Shown: one piece after another, positions 44,248 through 55,267 of the stretch
Position numbering within the stretch: position 1 is the stretch's first letter
How the letters are laid out: each line of letters opens with the position of its first letter
Source of the DNA: Nothopassalora personata
Taxonomy: Eukaryota > Ascomycota > Dothideomycetes > Mycosphaerellales > Mycosphaerellaceae
Assembly (NCBI GenBank): GCA_033816765.1
Contig: CM066298.1
Location: forward strand, 1,612,001-1,676,000
DNA: 64,000 nt
Reading direction: 5' to 3'
The notes under the pieces: generated by a model
Databases searched by the model: none
What the model was told of the DNA's origin: nothing
Seen by the model: only the letters and a program-made list of their open reading frames with translations
Position numbers and translations under genes: made by a program

Positions 44248-47200
44248 AGTCGTGGTCGTTTACCATGCGCTGTGGGAGGGTTTGCTTGTCGGTGTTAGAT
44301 GCTTTACGGTAACGGCTATTGATACTGTGCCGAGGTGGTGGGCTATGGGGGCCGAAAAGGTAGACACAATGAATGTACAGTGCAGGAGGGTAGTTGCCGC
44401 CACCCGTTGCTGTGGACGCGTCGCTCCCATGTGTTCGGCGAGAAGCGCAGGACGCACAGATGGGTCTGGCATGCCGTTTCGCCGCTCTCTGGTAGATCCG
44501 CCTAGACAGCTGCAAGCACAGCAAGGCACGATCGCGGCAAGGCGGTAACCATGACGTTCTTCGTGTACTACCATGAACTCCCAGTGCCGGGATGTTGTTG
44601 GTGCTCTTGTTTGACTGATAAGACATCCCGAGACATTCCCTTCCCGAAGGAGTAGAACCGACAGGAGTTGGACGATAACAGCTACGAAGTCACAACTGAG
44701 ATGGGAAAGATATTGTTAATAGACTACTGTACAATCCTCCTCACGCGCCGTTCCTACCAGATCGAACTCAAAAACAGCCACGCCACGTGGTCTGCCTCCG
44801 GGGCTCAGCCGCGGAGAAAGTGAAGATCCTTTCACCCATTCGCCCCCAAGATCGGAGGCCGGTCCGTTCCTGACATCCTGAGCTGGACCTCAAAGACTGC
44901 AAGTCCGACGGCAAGACTTCTCTATATGATCGACAATACAGAGTCTCCTGGACGTCTGTCTGATCTCCGGTGCATGCCCTTTCTCGACATACTGATCGGA
45001 GAGATTGATGAACCTCGTGGACATTTGATCTGTCAGTCTGAAGGTCGGTGCAAGGCTAGAGATCTGGGAGTACACGTACCTGAGTTTCGGTATGAGGGTA
45101 ATGCGAATGATACGGCAGGGCTGAGAGAGTATGTGACAGCGGAGGGCGAGAGGAGGTATGGCTCTTGAGTCGATTCTTCAAGCAGCTGCTTCACGCACTC
45201 GGCGCCAACAGTCTCGGCATTGCGCATCCCAGACAAAGCAACTGATGGCAAGGCCGAGTTGCTGCCCCTGGACCCCACCGAAACCATAGACAACCCCATC
45301 CTTGCTGAATTTCCACTTGTTCGTTTTGTCGAGAGACGCATGACACCTACCTTTCCAGCGAGATTGTCCTCCAGGAAATGCGCACATGCGGTCGTAGTTG
45401 CCACCAAAGCCGTCAAGTCCCATGATGATCACACGTCTACGAGCCTGGCCAAATAGTGCGAATACCGTTTGCAGCATCGCCTGGAGTATCTTAGTCTCTG
45501 TGATACCGATCTTCTTGCCGCGACCGCTCGTGCATCCCTTCGCGATAGGAAAGTCTGTTGGTCAAGACGAGAGTGAGGCACCAGACGGTCTGTGGGCTGG
45601 TCTCCTGAATGCATTTTGAGATGAGGCTGATACGCTCAACCGCCGTGGGCGTCTTCCGAGTGTGCTTGCGATGGTTAGTCGAGTCGTCGGACGAATCTCG
45701 CCAGATAACGGCCGGACCGCCTGGAGGGACCTCGTCTGGACTTAACACTGGAGCGGACGCTTTAGCCGTAGGACTTCTTTTGTGGTCGATCACGTAGAAC
45801 TTTGTGGCAGTAGCAGTGGGATGGCCTTTCCAGTGGCGTTGTCGATGCGCGTCTTTCTCAAGCAGACGGGGTACTTGCCACGCCCGGGGTATTTTGCGTC
45901 TTTGTGATTCTAAAGATCGATTATGACATGGATCACGTCTGTGAACGGAGCATTCTGTCCTTTCATCGAGCACGTCGGCGTACTGAGCGGTTTTGTTTGG
46001 GTCGCAGCATGGTTATTGGAGGTGGCCCTGGGGAGGAGCGTGCAAACTTGAAGCTGTATCGAGCGTTTTCGTCCGGTCGTGACTTATTACGAGCCTGATC
46101 TTACACACGACCCGGCTACTGTATCGCAGCTAACTGTGACTGCATTTGATACCGACTTGAATGGGGTGCGCTGGGACGACATCAGCAAGAGCCCGTTCTG
46201 TATTTAGCCACACCAAGCAGGGAGTCTCAGGGAGCAAGACCATGACACACCAGGACTTCCTCATCGACCTAATGCGTTGCCCGCTGATTCGACAGTTGAT
46301 ATTCTGTCAGATTGACCCCCAGATACTCCAAATACCGGCCAACGACATCTTTAAGTACATGTTTGATGATATGCGCGCGGCCATTGGTGTCATGGAGACC
46401 GCCTTCACATTGCCCTGGAGGGTAGCTGCATTCCGGCGCACATGACGTCTTGTTTGTCCCTTCCACCTGTTCGTAGTGTGTTATTCTTCCATTTTTTTTC
46501 CTCGCTGTAATCCAATCGCCGTGGGCGGTTCGAACGTTCCCGCGCGGCTCGAAATCTTCGTCGTTTGCTCGCACCGGCCATGGGCAGCGTGGGGCGTTTG
46601 AAGATCCCATACGAGCACTGGCATGCTGGCGACGATCATTCGCCGTGACTCTCATGCTATGAGTCTACCAGGTGTATCACTGGACAGGTGAGGTTCTAGT
46701 GGCCAAGCTTCACCAAGACCATAATTGTGAGATGAATGAAGGTTCCATACACGATTCTCTGTATCATGCTGAGATGGCCGCACAGGACAACCAGAAAACA
46801 ACCGGTCAGTGTACTGCAACGGGCAATAATGCCTATGTAGGAAGCAGCGCTTCCATCTGTGCCAGCTTCCGCGCATTACAAAGGCGAGAAATTTTTGTCT
46901 AAGCACATCACCGAGCATAACCACCTGTTGATCGGCTCAACCGTGGTGTACAGTCAAGAGAGATGTGTTACCGAGTCTGCACGCGGGTATCTTAGTTCTG
47001 CCGGCACGCTACTGTACACACCGAGCTCTGCATGATATAAAAGCTATATATTTTAGTAAGTCGGCTTTGTAAACCATACTCCACCAATCAGGGTTGGCAC
47101 TCCAATATGGTGTATCGGGTACGCTTGGGTCCCAGCCATAGTTCTTCAAATAACGCATTAACGCTATGTACAGCTAGCATCGCCCGCTTTCACTCCCCCG

Positions 47201-48124
47201 AGTGGCACCCCGGGCAGAGCCGGGTTCGACTCGTAAGCAATCAATCAACCTCGTGTACTGCATGTTGTCTAACGTATGCGCAGCCGGTATTGGAATATTC
47301 TTGCGAATAGTTTCACGACTTACCTTTTTGTTGACCAAATGGTAGTCTGAATCTCCTCCAGTGTTCCATTTGCTCTCCCACTTGATCATAACTTGAAGAT
47401 AAATCCACTATATCACTTCAGATTCGAACATCGACTCATGAATTTTGGTCGGGAAATGTCTCAGCTTTCACATCCAATGCAATCCACCGCGGCTCGCGGT
47501 AACTTATCACGACAGTTGGCGAACTCACCAATATTTCAACTTCCTCCCTTCTCGATATACCGACATCATGGCTACTTCGCGTCGTCACAACGTTTACTAT
47601 GACACCATGGTAACGTTCAATGCTGCGGCGACGTTGAAGCACGACTCGATGTCGCACAGCTGTCAACGTCGCGGATCTCCAAACGCAGGTCTCAGAAAAC
47701 CTCCGCCTCCCGCGAATATGCAGGAACACAACACTCCCAACAACAATTCCATGGTCGGACGACGGCATCACGTATCCTGCATGAGCTCTTCCCTGACGAT
47801 CATGTTCTCCCTGCCTAGAAGCTCACCCTGCTCGCCATGCTCTCCCACCACGCAAGGGAGAGCTCTTTGGCATGCAATTGGCTGGGTCGCGGCTCGGCCA
47901 ACCTCCAAGCTGTTCACCTGTTTGTAGACAGCTGCCCAAGACAATGAAAAGGTTGCCCCAAAGTTCTCATTCTGTTCTCTTTTTCGTCTTCTCATCAACT
48001 CGTATCGATAGATTTGCAAAGTTCATGCCCCGAAGGTTCCTTACTTCGCGAGGCTTCCGCTGTTTGACGCGAACGGCCACACGGGACCTGACAAGGGACT
48101 GCCGTCCGCAAGGCGCGGGTGCAG
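44248..48124. other. Long intergenic region without a confident gene
   Basis: Upstream of the kinase start and continuing to about 48.1 kb. Many short overlapping frames on both strands, none with a convincing domain or consistent exon structure. A minus-strand stretch at about 45,400-45,477 (VIIMGLDGFGG) faintly recalls an ARF-type P-loop but does not continue as one. No RNA genes or repeats recognised. A short GT run lies at about 44,135. Confidence 0.4.
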
Positions 48125-48679
48125 ATGAAGAGGAACAAGGGTGAACGATCCTGCCAGCGCACGCACGACATGAGCGCGATGGTAGGCGATGTTGTGGACA
48201 CGCTGGAATTGGAAAAGCAGGTTTGTTGTGTGAGCTTGTTCGCGTTTGTTTCCTTTCGTTCTGTTTCTTGCCGATTTTTCTTGCCGACGACGAAACATCT
48301 CATTGCACTGACTGCAGTTGAACGACCAACACATCGGCCTTCATCGGGCGACCAACATTGACTGGACGACGATGAGGCATTGCTATGATGGTCGGAACGA
48401 ACTACTAAGACATCAAGAGCAAGCCTTCCGCTAAAACCACTTGAGACCCGTTCCTGCACCGACCGGATCGGCATCTCCAGGCGTTCGCACAGTTCGCTCT
48501 TGCTGCAGCTTGCAGCAACCTTCGACTGCCATTCGGCGATATTCCTGCAGGACACTGGACACTCCCGCGGTGGCATTGACAACGCACAACCTCACCACAT
48601 CTTGGATATCGCTCCCAAGACCGAGATTCCGGACTTCTGGGCTAGCAATTCAGCATTGATCCTGCTTGTACAAATATAG
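48125..48679 (+). pseudogene. Candidate spliced or decayed small gene, unknown function
   Basis: ATG at 48,125. A first exon to 48,220 ends KQ|GTTTGT. A 97-bp intron with a CTGAC branch motif and acceptor TGCAG ends at 48,317. The joined frame (VGDVVDTLELEKQ / LNDQHIGLHRATNIDW) continues to TAA at 48,434. A shifted frame then stays open and protein-like to TAG at 48,677-48,679 (GIDNAQPHHILDIAPKTEIP). Either a further intron or a frameshift separates the two. No domain recognised; an upstream exon is possible. Confidence 0.35.
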
Positions 48680-49155
48680 AAAGGTGAGTTTGGGCGGATT
48701 TGATGGGAATCGATCCCCGTTTCGCTTCGAGGCGCATCGACCAGTTTGCCAGCCACTTTCCCTTTAACGCTCGCCTTACCAGCCATCTCGACTCTATCGA
48801 CTCTACCACGTCACGTCTATCCCGACCTCCTCAAAAGCTGCTGCCCTTGTCGCGTCGCGTTACTCCCCCCTGCACGAAGATGGCTGTACACTCTCTCGAA
48901 ATATTGTCACTGTCGCTACCTGAGGAAGCATCGCTCACTACTGTCTCGCCGTCCAGAGCCTCGTTCCGTAATCCATACCCGCTACAGCACCAGCACCCTG
49001 GTCGCGCGCCGCGCCGAATAGATCTGCTTTTCGACGATTGCCGTTCTCGGTAGCAGCGACGATCCATTGGCACATTGGCACAGCTCAGCATAGCATAGCA
49101 TAGCGCACACGACTAGCAACAACGATCACCGAACGATATTCGCTGACACAACCCA
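48680..49155. other. Probable upstream exon and 5' region of the next gene
   Basis: Overlapping frames only. A candidate first exon starts at about 48,880 (MAVHSLEILSLSLPEEASLT), but I cannot find a clean donor/acceptor pair that joins it to the long frame downstream. CATAG repeats (AGCATAGCATAGCATAG) lie near 49,088-49,104. Confidence 0.35.
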
Positions 49156-51780
49156 TTGCTGCATACCGCAGCAAAACTGTCAGCCCCAACCTCGGGCAGG
49201 CTTAACGACCGAGACGATACCCACGACCGGTATACGACTTCTTTAATACGGCGCCAGGAGCAGGCTCAGGCACATTACCGCGAACAGCTTCACGACACCA
49301 GCAGACCTTCCTCCAGCAGTGGGAGTCACGTTACCGCTCGCAGTCTCCGACGCACGAAACACTTTGAGGCTGTACCATCCCGTCTCAAACGATCAACTTC
49401 GTTCGATTCACAAGGCCCATCACCACCCCGAGCCGGGGTAGCGAAGCCAACAGCACATCGACGAGCAACATCTGCGCATTGGTACTCCAACATCACCCCA
49501 CACCCTGCGCTACGCATCTCCCGACGCACCAACTCTGCTATCCTCTACGCGCTTGAAGAGGCACTCCGCAAGCCACACCCTTTCACTGCGGACGAGATCG
49601 AAGAGAACGCGAAAATGTCGGATCTCGGCGGTGGCAGCGCCGCACGAGCATCCAACAATGGCGGAGCGCGAACAGGCGGGCCAGTGCCTGTCTCAGGTGG
49701 CGCGCAGATACGGACACCACAGATGATTATGCGGGACCGCGAAGCACGAGAGCAGCGGAGAATGGAGGAGTCGCGACAGGCGGAAGAAGAGCAGAAACGG
49801 CGGCAAGCTGAAGAGAGGCGACGGAGTGCTGAGCGAAGAGCTGCAGCTATACCTGGTGCCGCACCGAGGTTCAGCAACACGTCGAGTCAGTACAGCCCCG
49901 ATGTGTCTGCGCCTCAAGGAGCTGGCTTCGACAGCTCTTCAGGCGATCAGCGACGGAGCAGTCGTATAGCCGGGGACGTTGCTGGCGCGAACATGCTGGG
50001 TGATCCGACGAGTAGAGCGAGCCAGGATATACCCAGCAGATCTGCTGCGCAAGACTACGCCTCGGGCAGAGCGCGGGGACCAGCATTGTTGCAGCAAGAT
50101 CAGCCTCGATCCGCACCTGCTACGACTGGCGCAATCCGACGACCACAACCTCAGCAAGCTACGCGGACACAAGCCACTACTGCCGGCGCGCAGCCTGCCT
50201 CATCAGCGCATGCATCAACAGCAGCGACAGCGCCTGGCGAGGGCTCACAACGAGGGACTGCATCGTCTTTCCCCCATGCCTTCGAACGGTGGGAAACGCT
50301 GTCGTCACACTGGGAAGGCTTGACGAGTTACTGGCTACACAAACTGGAACAGAACACAGAAGAGATCCGTGAGACAGTGCCCAATGCCTCGACATTGAAC
50401 AGACAAATTACCGACTTGTCGGCAGCCGGAGCCAACCTCTTTCACGCTGTGGTGGAGCTCCAACGATTACGTGCCAGCAGTGAGCGCAAGTTCCAGCGAT
50501 GGTTCTTCGAGACGCGAGCGGACAATGAGCGCAACCGCGAGATCCAGGCGGGCATGGAGAGACAGCTGAAGGCTGAGCGGCAGGCGCGAGAAGATGCTGC
50601 ACGGAACATAGCAGAGAACTCCATCGCGGTGGAGAACGCCAAGCGCGAAGTCAGTGAGATGCGGCGTGAGCTGATGATCTCGAAAGATGAAGCGCGAAGA
50701 GCATGGGAAGAGCTCGGACGCAGGAATCAGGAATCACTTGATACTGCTCAAAGCCTCAAAGAAGGTCGCGTCACACTAGTTGCTGGAGTCCAGGTGGTGC
50801 CGTACTTCGGTGGCCCAGCAAGCCGAACCGGAAGTGCCAGCCAAGGACAGCAGAGAACTGTGACACGAGATGGTCCCACAGGTTATGGCAGTACTGGCCT
50901 AGCATCCCAAGCCGCCGCGGCAGGAATGCAGAGTCCTGGCGATGAGCGCGAGTACTATCGCCACGATGCTGCTTCGCCCACGAACACCGACCCGTTCACA
51001 GACAGTGGTCGACAGCAGCCACCTGCGCAATCGCTGGCACGAGGCGCCTACCACCCTCAAAGCTATCAGCCAGGTTACTCACAGGACAAGACTCCGACTT
51101 CGGCCGCCACGATGCAGACAGCCATTCCGGCATCATCATCAAGCCCATACCAGCAGGTAACGCCAAGCCAATACCCTGCAGCAAGCTCCGCAGCACAACA
51201 ACTGATACCACAACCCTCAGTCACCACTTCGGAAGCACAACGCTACTACCAGCAACCCGGCCAAAGTGCACAACCCGGTGCCTCCGTCCCCAGGACGACC
51301 GCCACCCTTCCCCGCGAAGAAGTCCGCTCCGTTGGCGAAGGCAGCTACGGCGGCTCCAACTCCGAAATCGGCACGGAATACGCCCTCAATAGCCGTGGCG
51401 AAGTGCAATATGATGAACGCGGCAACCCAATCATCTTCCGGAATCGCGGCCAAGCTCAGCCCCGTTCACGATCGTCTGAGGAGGACTTCGATACTGAAGA
51501 AGCAGTCCGCCGCGAACGGGAGTCCGCTGCACAGTTGCATGGAGGCTTGATACCGGAAGCGCCGAGTGTGCCGAATAGTAGTGCGGCGGCGATGGCCGGC
51601 TATACTCTAGCTACTGCTGGAGGTGGGAGCAGTGGTGAGGGCGCGGTGTCTACACCGGATTATGAGGGTGAGGGGTATGATGAATATCAGCAATATGTCC
51701 CCCGACATCATCATCCTACGAGGTTAAGTGATGTGCTCGAAGAGGAAGAGGACAGGAGTAGTAGGAGGACTGGGGACTAG
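49156..51780 (+). CDS. Large disordered coiled-coil protein, conserved fungal type, function unknown
   Basis: A single frame open from 49,147 to TAG at 51,778-51,780 (874 codons from 49,156). No ATG occurs in it before codon 153 (KMSDLGGG), yet the preceding sequence (SAHWYSNITPHPALRISRRT, then ILYALEEALRKPHPFT) looks coding. The true start is therefore probably in an upstream exon. Features: a basic Ser-rich N-terminus; a charged helix at about 190-225 (EEEQKRRQAEERRR); a conserved-looking block FERWETLSSHWEGLTSYWLH at about residue 375; a coiled coil at about 440-525; then a long Gln/Ser/Pro-rich tail. No enzyme motif and no membrane segment. The frame continues without further stop for 64 codons beyond the TAG, suggesting a recent nonsense change. 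Function cannot be named. Confidence 0.75.
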   Translation: MLHTAAKLSAPTSGRLNDRDDTHDRYTTSLIRRQEQAQAHYREQLHDTSRPSSSSGSHVTARSLRRTKHFEAVPSRLKRSTSFDSQGPSPPRAGVAKPTAHRRATSAHWYSNITPHPALRISRRTNSAILYALEEALRKPHPFTADEIEENAKMSDLGGGSAARASNNGGARTGGPVPVSGGAQIRTPQMIMRDREAREQRRMEESRQAEEEQKRRQAEERRRSAERRAAAIPGAAPRFSNTSSQYSPDVSAPQGAGFDSSSGDQRRSSRIAGDVAGANMLGDPTSRASQDIPSRSAAQDYASGRARGPALLQQDQPRSAPATTGAIRRPQPQQATRTQATTAGAQPASSAHASTAATAPGEGSQRGTASSFPHAFERWETLSSHWEGLTSYWLHKLEQNTEEIRETVPNASTLNRQITDLSAAGANLFHAVVELQRLRASSERKFQRWFFETRADNERNREIQAGMERQLKAERQAREDAARNIAENSIAVENAKREVSEMRRELMISKDEARRAWEELGRRNQESLDTAQSLKEGRVTLVAGVQVVPYFGGPASRTGSASQGQQRTVTRDGPTGYGSTGLASQAAAAGMQSPGDEREYYRHDAASPTNTDPFTDSGRQQPPAQSLARGAYHPQSYQPGYSQDKTPTSAATMQTAIPASSSSPYQQVTPSQYPAASSAAQQLIPQPSVTTSEAQRYYQQPGQSAQPGASVPRTTATLPREEVRSVGEGSYGGSNSEIGTEYALNSRGEVQYDERGNPIIFRNRGQAQPRSRSSEEDFDTEEAVRRERESAAQLHGGLIPEAPSVPNSSAAAMAGYTLATAGGGSSGEGAVSTPDYEGEGYDEYQQYVPRHHHPTRLSDVLEEEEDRSSRRTGD

Positions 51781-51975
51781 GCGTCTCCATCCTCGGATGG
51801 GATGGGACTGGGGCATCGGCTTAGCGTCGTGGAAGAGGATGCACAAGAAGACGAGGGTGCCCTCCATATCGAAATAGTCGACCGGGAGGAGAAGCCACTT
51901 CCTCCGCTGCCAGCAACGGAAGGCGCTGACGAGATGAACGGGGCGAGAAGTTTGTGGGAATGGTACGTACTCTGA
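51781..51975 (+). other. In-frame continuation downstream of the TAG
   Basis: 64 sense codons to TGA (51,973-51,975): ASPSSDGMGLGHRLSVVEED, acidic middle, EEKPLPPLPATEGADEMNG and SLWEWYVL. The acidic, Pro-rich composition continues that of the protein upstream. Near its end GAATG|GTACGT is a possible intron donor at about 51,963. Best read as the former C-terminus cut off by a CAG-to-TAG change. Confidence 0.5.
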
Positions 51976-52695
51976 CCAAAGGAGGATCTCTTTGCGTATG
52001 TGCGTTGCGTGAGCATAATTCAGATGGTGGAAGCAAGCCTGAACAGGAGGCATATGTTGATTGCATAGCGAGGGCGTGTGTGTGTGTGTGGATCATGGCG
52101 CCATTACTGCGTACACGGCTGCTTAGTGTGTCCTCTCTGCATGGGAGGATGCCTGTAATGTTTGACGCGTGCGAAGATTGCTATAGGAGAAACTGGGGTT
52201 GTTGGCTTTGAGGGAGAGTTGTTGAGTTGTTGGGGATGGTTGGTGGACGTGTGATACCATGGGCTGTGTGCCTTTATTTCCTTTGCATTGCATCTTTGTA
52301 CTAGTAGAGCGAGATGGTCTGTACTATAGTGCTGTTGAGGAAGAAAGATGTTGAGTTGGTACTTTGGCCACCCTATTTTGGCAGTTCAACTGGATTTGAA
52401 ATTTGACTGGATTCTGTTCGAAGTGCCTTCGCACTCTCAAGGTGCCCTCCCTTATCCTACTAATCGAACGACCTCTTTGAAGTGATGCTGTGTAGTGGAG
52501 GAAAACCACCGAGTCATTACTTTGGCCACTTGTGTTGCGCACTCGCTTACCATGTGGCGTTCTTGGTCGACAGGGTAGCTGCTGCTTCAAGTACGGTCGT
52601 ACAAGAGAAGAGCTGAAGCTGGTGGACTTGACAATCATTCGTTGGACTTTCCATCCACAAACACGCTATCCTGGCAACGGACGTTCGATAAGACA
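51976..52695. other. Intergenic
   Basis: 3' region of the preceding gene with a GT run (about 52,076-52,088). No coding signal beyond short frames. Confidence 0.5.
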
Positions 52696-52800
52696 ATGAC
52701 AATACGTTTGATACACACTACCAACCTACACCTAAAGACCTTCGCCCGGGACATACCGAAGTATGCCATACTGTCACACAGTCTTTACAGGATGGATCAT
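52696..52800 (+). pseudogene. HET-domain start, relic
   Basis: From an ATG at 52,696 the frame reads MTIRLIHTTNLHLKTF and ARDIPKYAILSHS, the typical beginning of a heterokaryon-incompatibility (HET) domain (RLINT...L..F......YAILSHTW). The homology stops after LSHS, where Thr-Trp should follow. The frame then continues with unrelated sequence to 52,911. HET proteins trigger non-self recognition in filamentous ascomycetes and form large families with many relics. This piece, about 35 residues, is too short to function. Confidence 0.65.
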
Positions 52801-53640
52801 ACGGCTGATATCGAGTTATGGTCTTTTGGCGTCCAGCATTGCTTTTGGGCCGTCCGGTTTGGTGTTACATCCCACTCTTTACCTCATGGGCTGGCGGTTA
52901 AGCCAATTTGATTTCATGTATCTTTACTGGGGCTTCTTGATCAGTACGAACTGCTCTCGCAGCGTTAAGCTCTCGTTGACCTTGATCTTGGCAGGAATTC
53001 TGTTAGGTTACAGACTGGACCCCTCGGACATCTGACCCGTGGCTGGCTCAATATCTGTCAAGGTAGCTAGCCGCAAAGCCGCACGGAGAGAACAACATTA
53101 TCCTGGTCATGGAACATTGCCATCCAAGTCCCAACGGAGGTACACGATAGGTCACATGCATCGCATCTGACAGTCGAAATGCTTATGTACAGCATATCCA
53201 AGATCCCACCATTTCATCTGCTCTCCGCACAGGGACGAGCACCAGTTGCCATTTCACGAGCTATACTAGTCACGGCTTCCGTCATACCGGCAATTCAATC
53301 AGCACCAGCGGCACATACGGAACAACCAATTCAAATAGATTGCACGCCTCGCGAAAACCGCTGAAGGCGACGATAAGCTGGCATAGCAATCCGGGTCTGG
53401 GGGGTTGCGAACGAGGACCGGACCACTGTATTGCCAATGCATGTGGCTTAGAAGACGTAAGAAAAGAACAGAGGCTCGCTTGTTGTTTTCACGAGGCTTC
53501 CTGTCTCACCAATTCGCCCGTTCAATACTCCTGTCACTTTGCGCACAGATGAACTCTCTTAACGTTAGTTGTCTGCTGTCTACAGCATCATTCGCATGCT
53601 CTAGCCCTAAAATAATACAGTATATTAATCTGGCTCAGTT
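52801..53640. other. No confident gene
   Basis: Short frames on both strands, none recognisable. It may hold further degraded sequence of the HET relic or of the flanking alcohol dehydrogenase relic. Confidence 0.5.
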
Positions 53641-53644
53641 CACC

Positions 53645-53935
53645 AGACGGTATGTATACCTAGGTAGGCCCTTCTCAAAATCCTGGATGACCTGGTTCGC
53701 ATCTTTCCTCGGCCTTGTCTGGGTTCAAGCCTGTACCTTTTTGTCTGAAGCCAATTGAAGCATCTCCCCAATTTCTTGTGGGCTGCCAATTAAGCTACCG
53801 CTCACACTGACGCCCTTGATGATCAAAGATGCGACTGCGAAGGATGGAATTGGACCTTCAGGCAGACCAAGCTCGACAAAGGCGGCCCTTGAAGCCGAGA
53901 AGCTTGAGGTGAGATTTGATGCTGAGAGACGAGAA
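53645..53935 (-). pseudogene. Zinc-type alcohol dehydrogenase, C-terminal relic
   Basis: Minus strand: FVELGLPEGPIPSFAVASLI, KGVSVSGSLIGSPQEIGEML, QLASDKKVQA, then TGA where Trp is expected, and the frame continues TQTRPRKDANQVIQDFEKGL and PRYTYRLVN before the next stop. This is the end of a cinnamyl-alcohol-type NADP(H)-dependent dehydrogenase: the last strand of the Rossmann fold and the C-terminal return to the catalytic domain. The catalytic zinc site and most of the cofactor domain are missing; upstream sequence (SASNLTSSFSASRAA) does not match the family. The TGG-to-TGA change is in a GpG (CpC) context and so not typical RIP. Non-functional. Confidence 0.7.
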
Positions 53936-54079
53936 TGCTGCGAAGCATGGAACCGCTTTTGCTCGTAGCCGGGTGGGGGCAAACAGAGTGGACTAACGAA
54001 CATAATCCCTCAAGTATACAGTTCCGAACGCTACTCGTCCAACCTTGCAAGACACGGCGTTGATCCTGTTGATACCTCA

Positions 54080-54523
54080 TCAACACTGCAAGTAATATCG
54101 TATAAACAATTTGCGACGTCTAATTTTGCAGAATAGTGCCGTGAGTAGAAATGCAGATGGAGTCGCTTCTCCGAAGTGGTACTGCTCGAGTTGCGCAAGC
54201 TGCAGCTCCCTCGAAGGACGAGAGTACCGACATCCTCTCTCATCACCAGCCAGCTCAAGTAGTGGATGACGACCTTCGATGTTGATGGCGATATTCTGGA
54301 CCGATGATGAGATCTGAGGATGATCGATGACATCGATGGCGATGTTCAAATCTCTTTCACTAAATTTCAGCTGCAGCTCGCGGAAGTGCGTGAGGGAGTA
54401 TGCTCGGAAGACTTTTGATGCGGGATCTTTGCAGATGAGTCGTATCGCTAGTAGGACGTGTGGATCCGCGTGTGCAGCAATGCGCTCGAGCATCTCCGGT
54501 GGGAGCTCGAGGAGTGTAGGCAT
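54080..54523 (-). pseudogene. F-box-type protein fragment
   Basis: 147 codons starting MPTLLELPPEMLERIAAHAD, an F-box-like start (L-LPPE-LE-IA), followed by LLAIRLICKDPASKVFRAYS and a segment ELQLKFSERDLNIAIDVIDH typical of fungal F-box proteins before the LRR-like part. It ends after 147 residues, far shorter than the usual 300-600, with a basic tail (FCKIRRRKLFIRYY) that looks out of frame. Probably truncated; the ADH relic starts close downstream. If expressed it could act as a substrate adaptor of an SCF ubiquitin ligase, but the substrate-binding part is lost. Confidence 0.55.
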
Positions 54524-54625
54524 GTCGAAAGTGTATGGGGGATGTTGTCACCAGGTGATTGCGAGGATGTGTGATCTTGACTGGCTCACGTTGCTTCGAA
54601 ATGGCGTCAACGTGAGAAGTTCTAT

Positions 54626-55149
54626 CGGTGAATTACTCCCATGGGGACAATCATGTTAGAAATTACTGCTATAGGGATCATTATGCACAAATTACTCCTA
54701 TAGGGACTTATAGGGATGACAAATTACTGCTATAGGGACACATTATAGCAATCTTTAGCCTTTAACTTAGGGTATATTATAGGGTGCAAAAAGTGAAATT
54801 TTTGCACCTATAATATAGTTAACTATTGTTTCTATAGATGCTAAACATACTATAGTGTGACGATGTTACTCCGAATGTCGGCTCTCGACTATATATCCGT
54901 ATTATATGTCTTAGACAAGCCCTATCGTTAGGATTAAAACGTACTACTATTATTTAATATGCTCGTATAAGCTAGTAGACCATATTAAATAATAGTAGTA
55001 CATAAAGAAGTCGTAAAGAGCGACTGCTATAATATGTCCCTTTAGTAGTAATTTGGCATCCCTATAAGTCCCTATAGGAGTAATTTTTACATAATTATCT
55101 CTATAGGAGCAATAAACAACATAATTGTCCCCATGGGAGTAATTCACCG
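54626..55149. mobile_element. Mutator-like MITE with long terminal inverted repeats
   Basis: 524-bp element. The left end CGGTGAATTACTCCCATGGG is the reverse complement of the right end. The inverted repeats extend about 125 bp with moderate divergence and contain repeats of AATTACTCCTATAGGGAC. Flanking direct repeats GAAGTTCTAT (54,616-54,625) and GAAGTTCCAT (55,150-55,159) form a 10-bp target duplication with one mismatch. A duplication of 9-11 bp plus long terminal inverted repeats is characteristic of the Mutator superfamily. The interior holds two hairpins (GCAAAAAGTGAAATTTTTGC at about 54,787; arms ACTACTATTATTTAATATG near 54,943 and 54,982). No transposase: non-autonomous. Confidence 0.85.
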
Positions 55150-55267
55150 GAAGTTCCATGGATGTTTGTGTGCAGCAGTAATCCTTGCTAGTCGCTGCCA
55201 AGATCCGCCCGACTTGCATGTGATGTTGCAACGTCACTTCCTTGTCAGATCGGTATGTCCGCCACCC

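Noticed and set aside
45178..45477. ARF-like GTPase (VIIMGLDGFGG resembles a P-loop, minus strand)
   Set aside because: The GKT/S of the P-loop, switch regions, NKxD and the rest of the fold cannot be found without arbitrary frame changes.
47436..48582. Frames of 111, 160 and 195 codons on both strands
   Set aside because: No recognisable domain; they overlap one another, and the small spliced model at 48,125 explains part of the same sequence better.
53179..53364. 61-residue plus-strand frame ending in IQSAPAAHTEQPIQIDC
   Set aside because: Protein-like composition, but no family, start context or neighbouring exon; left as intergenic.
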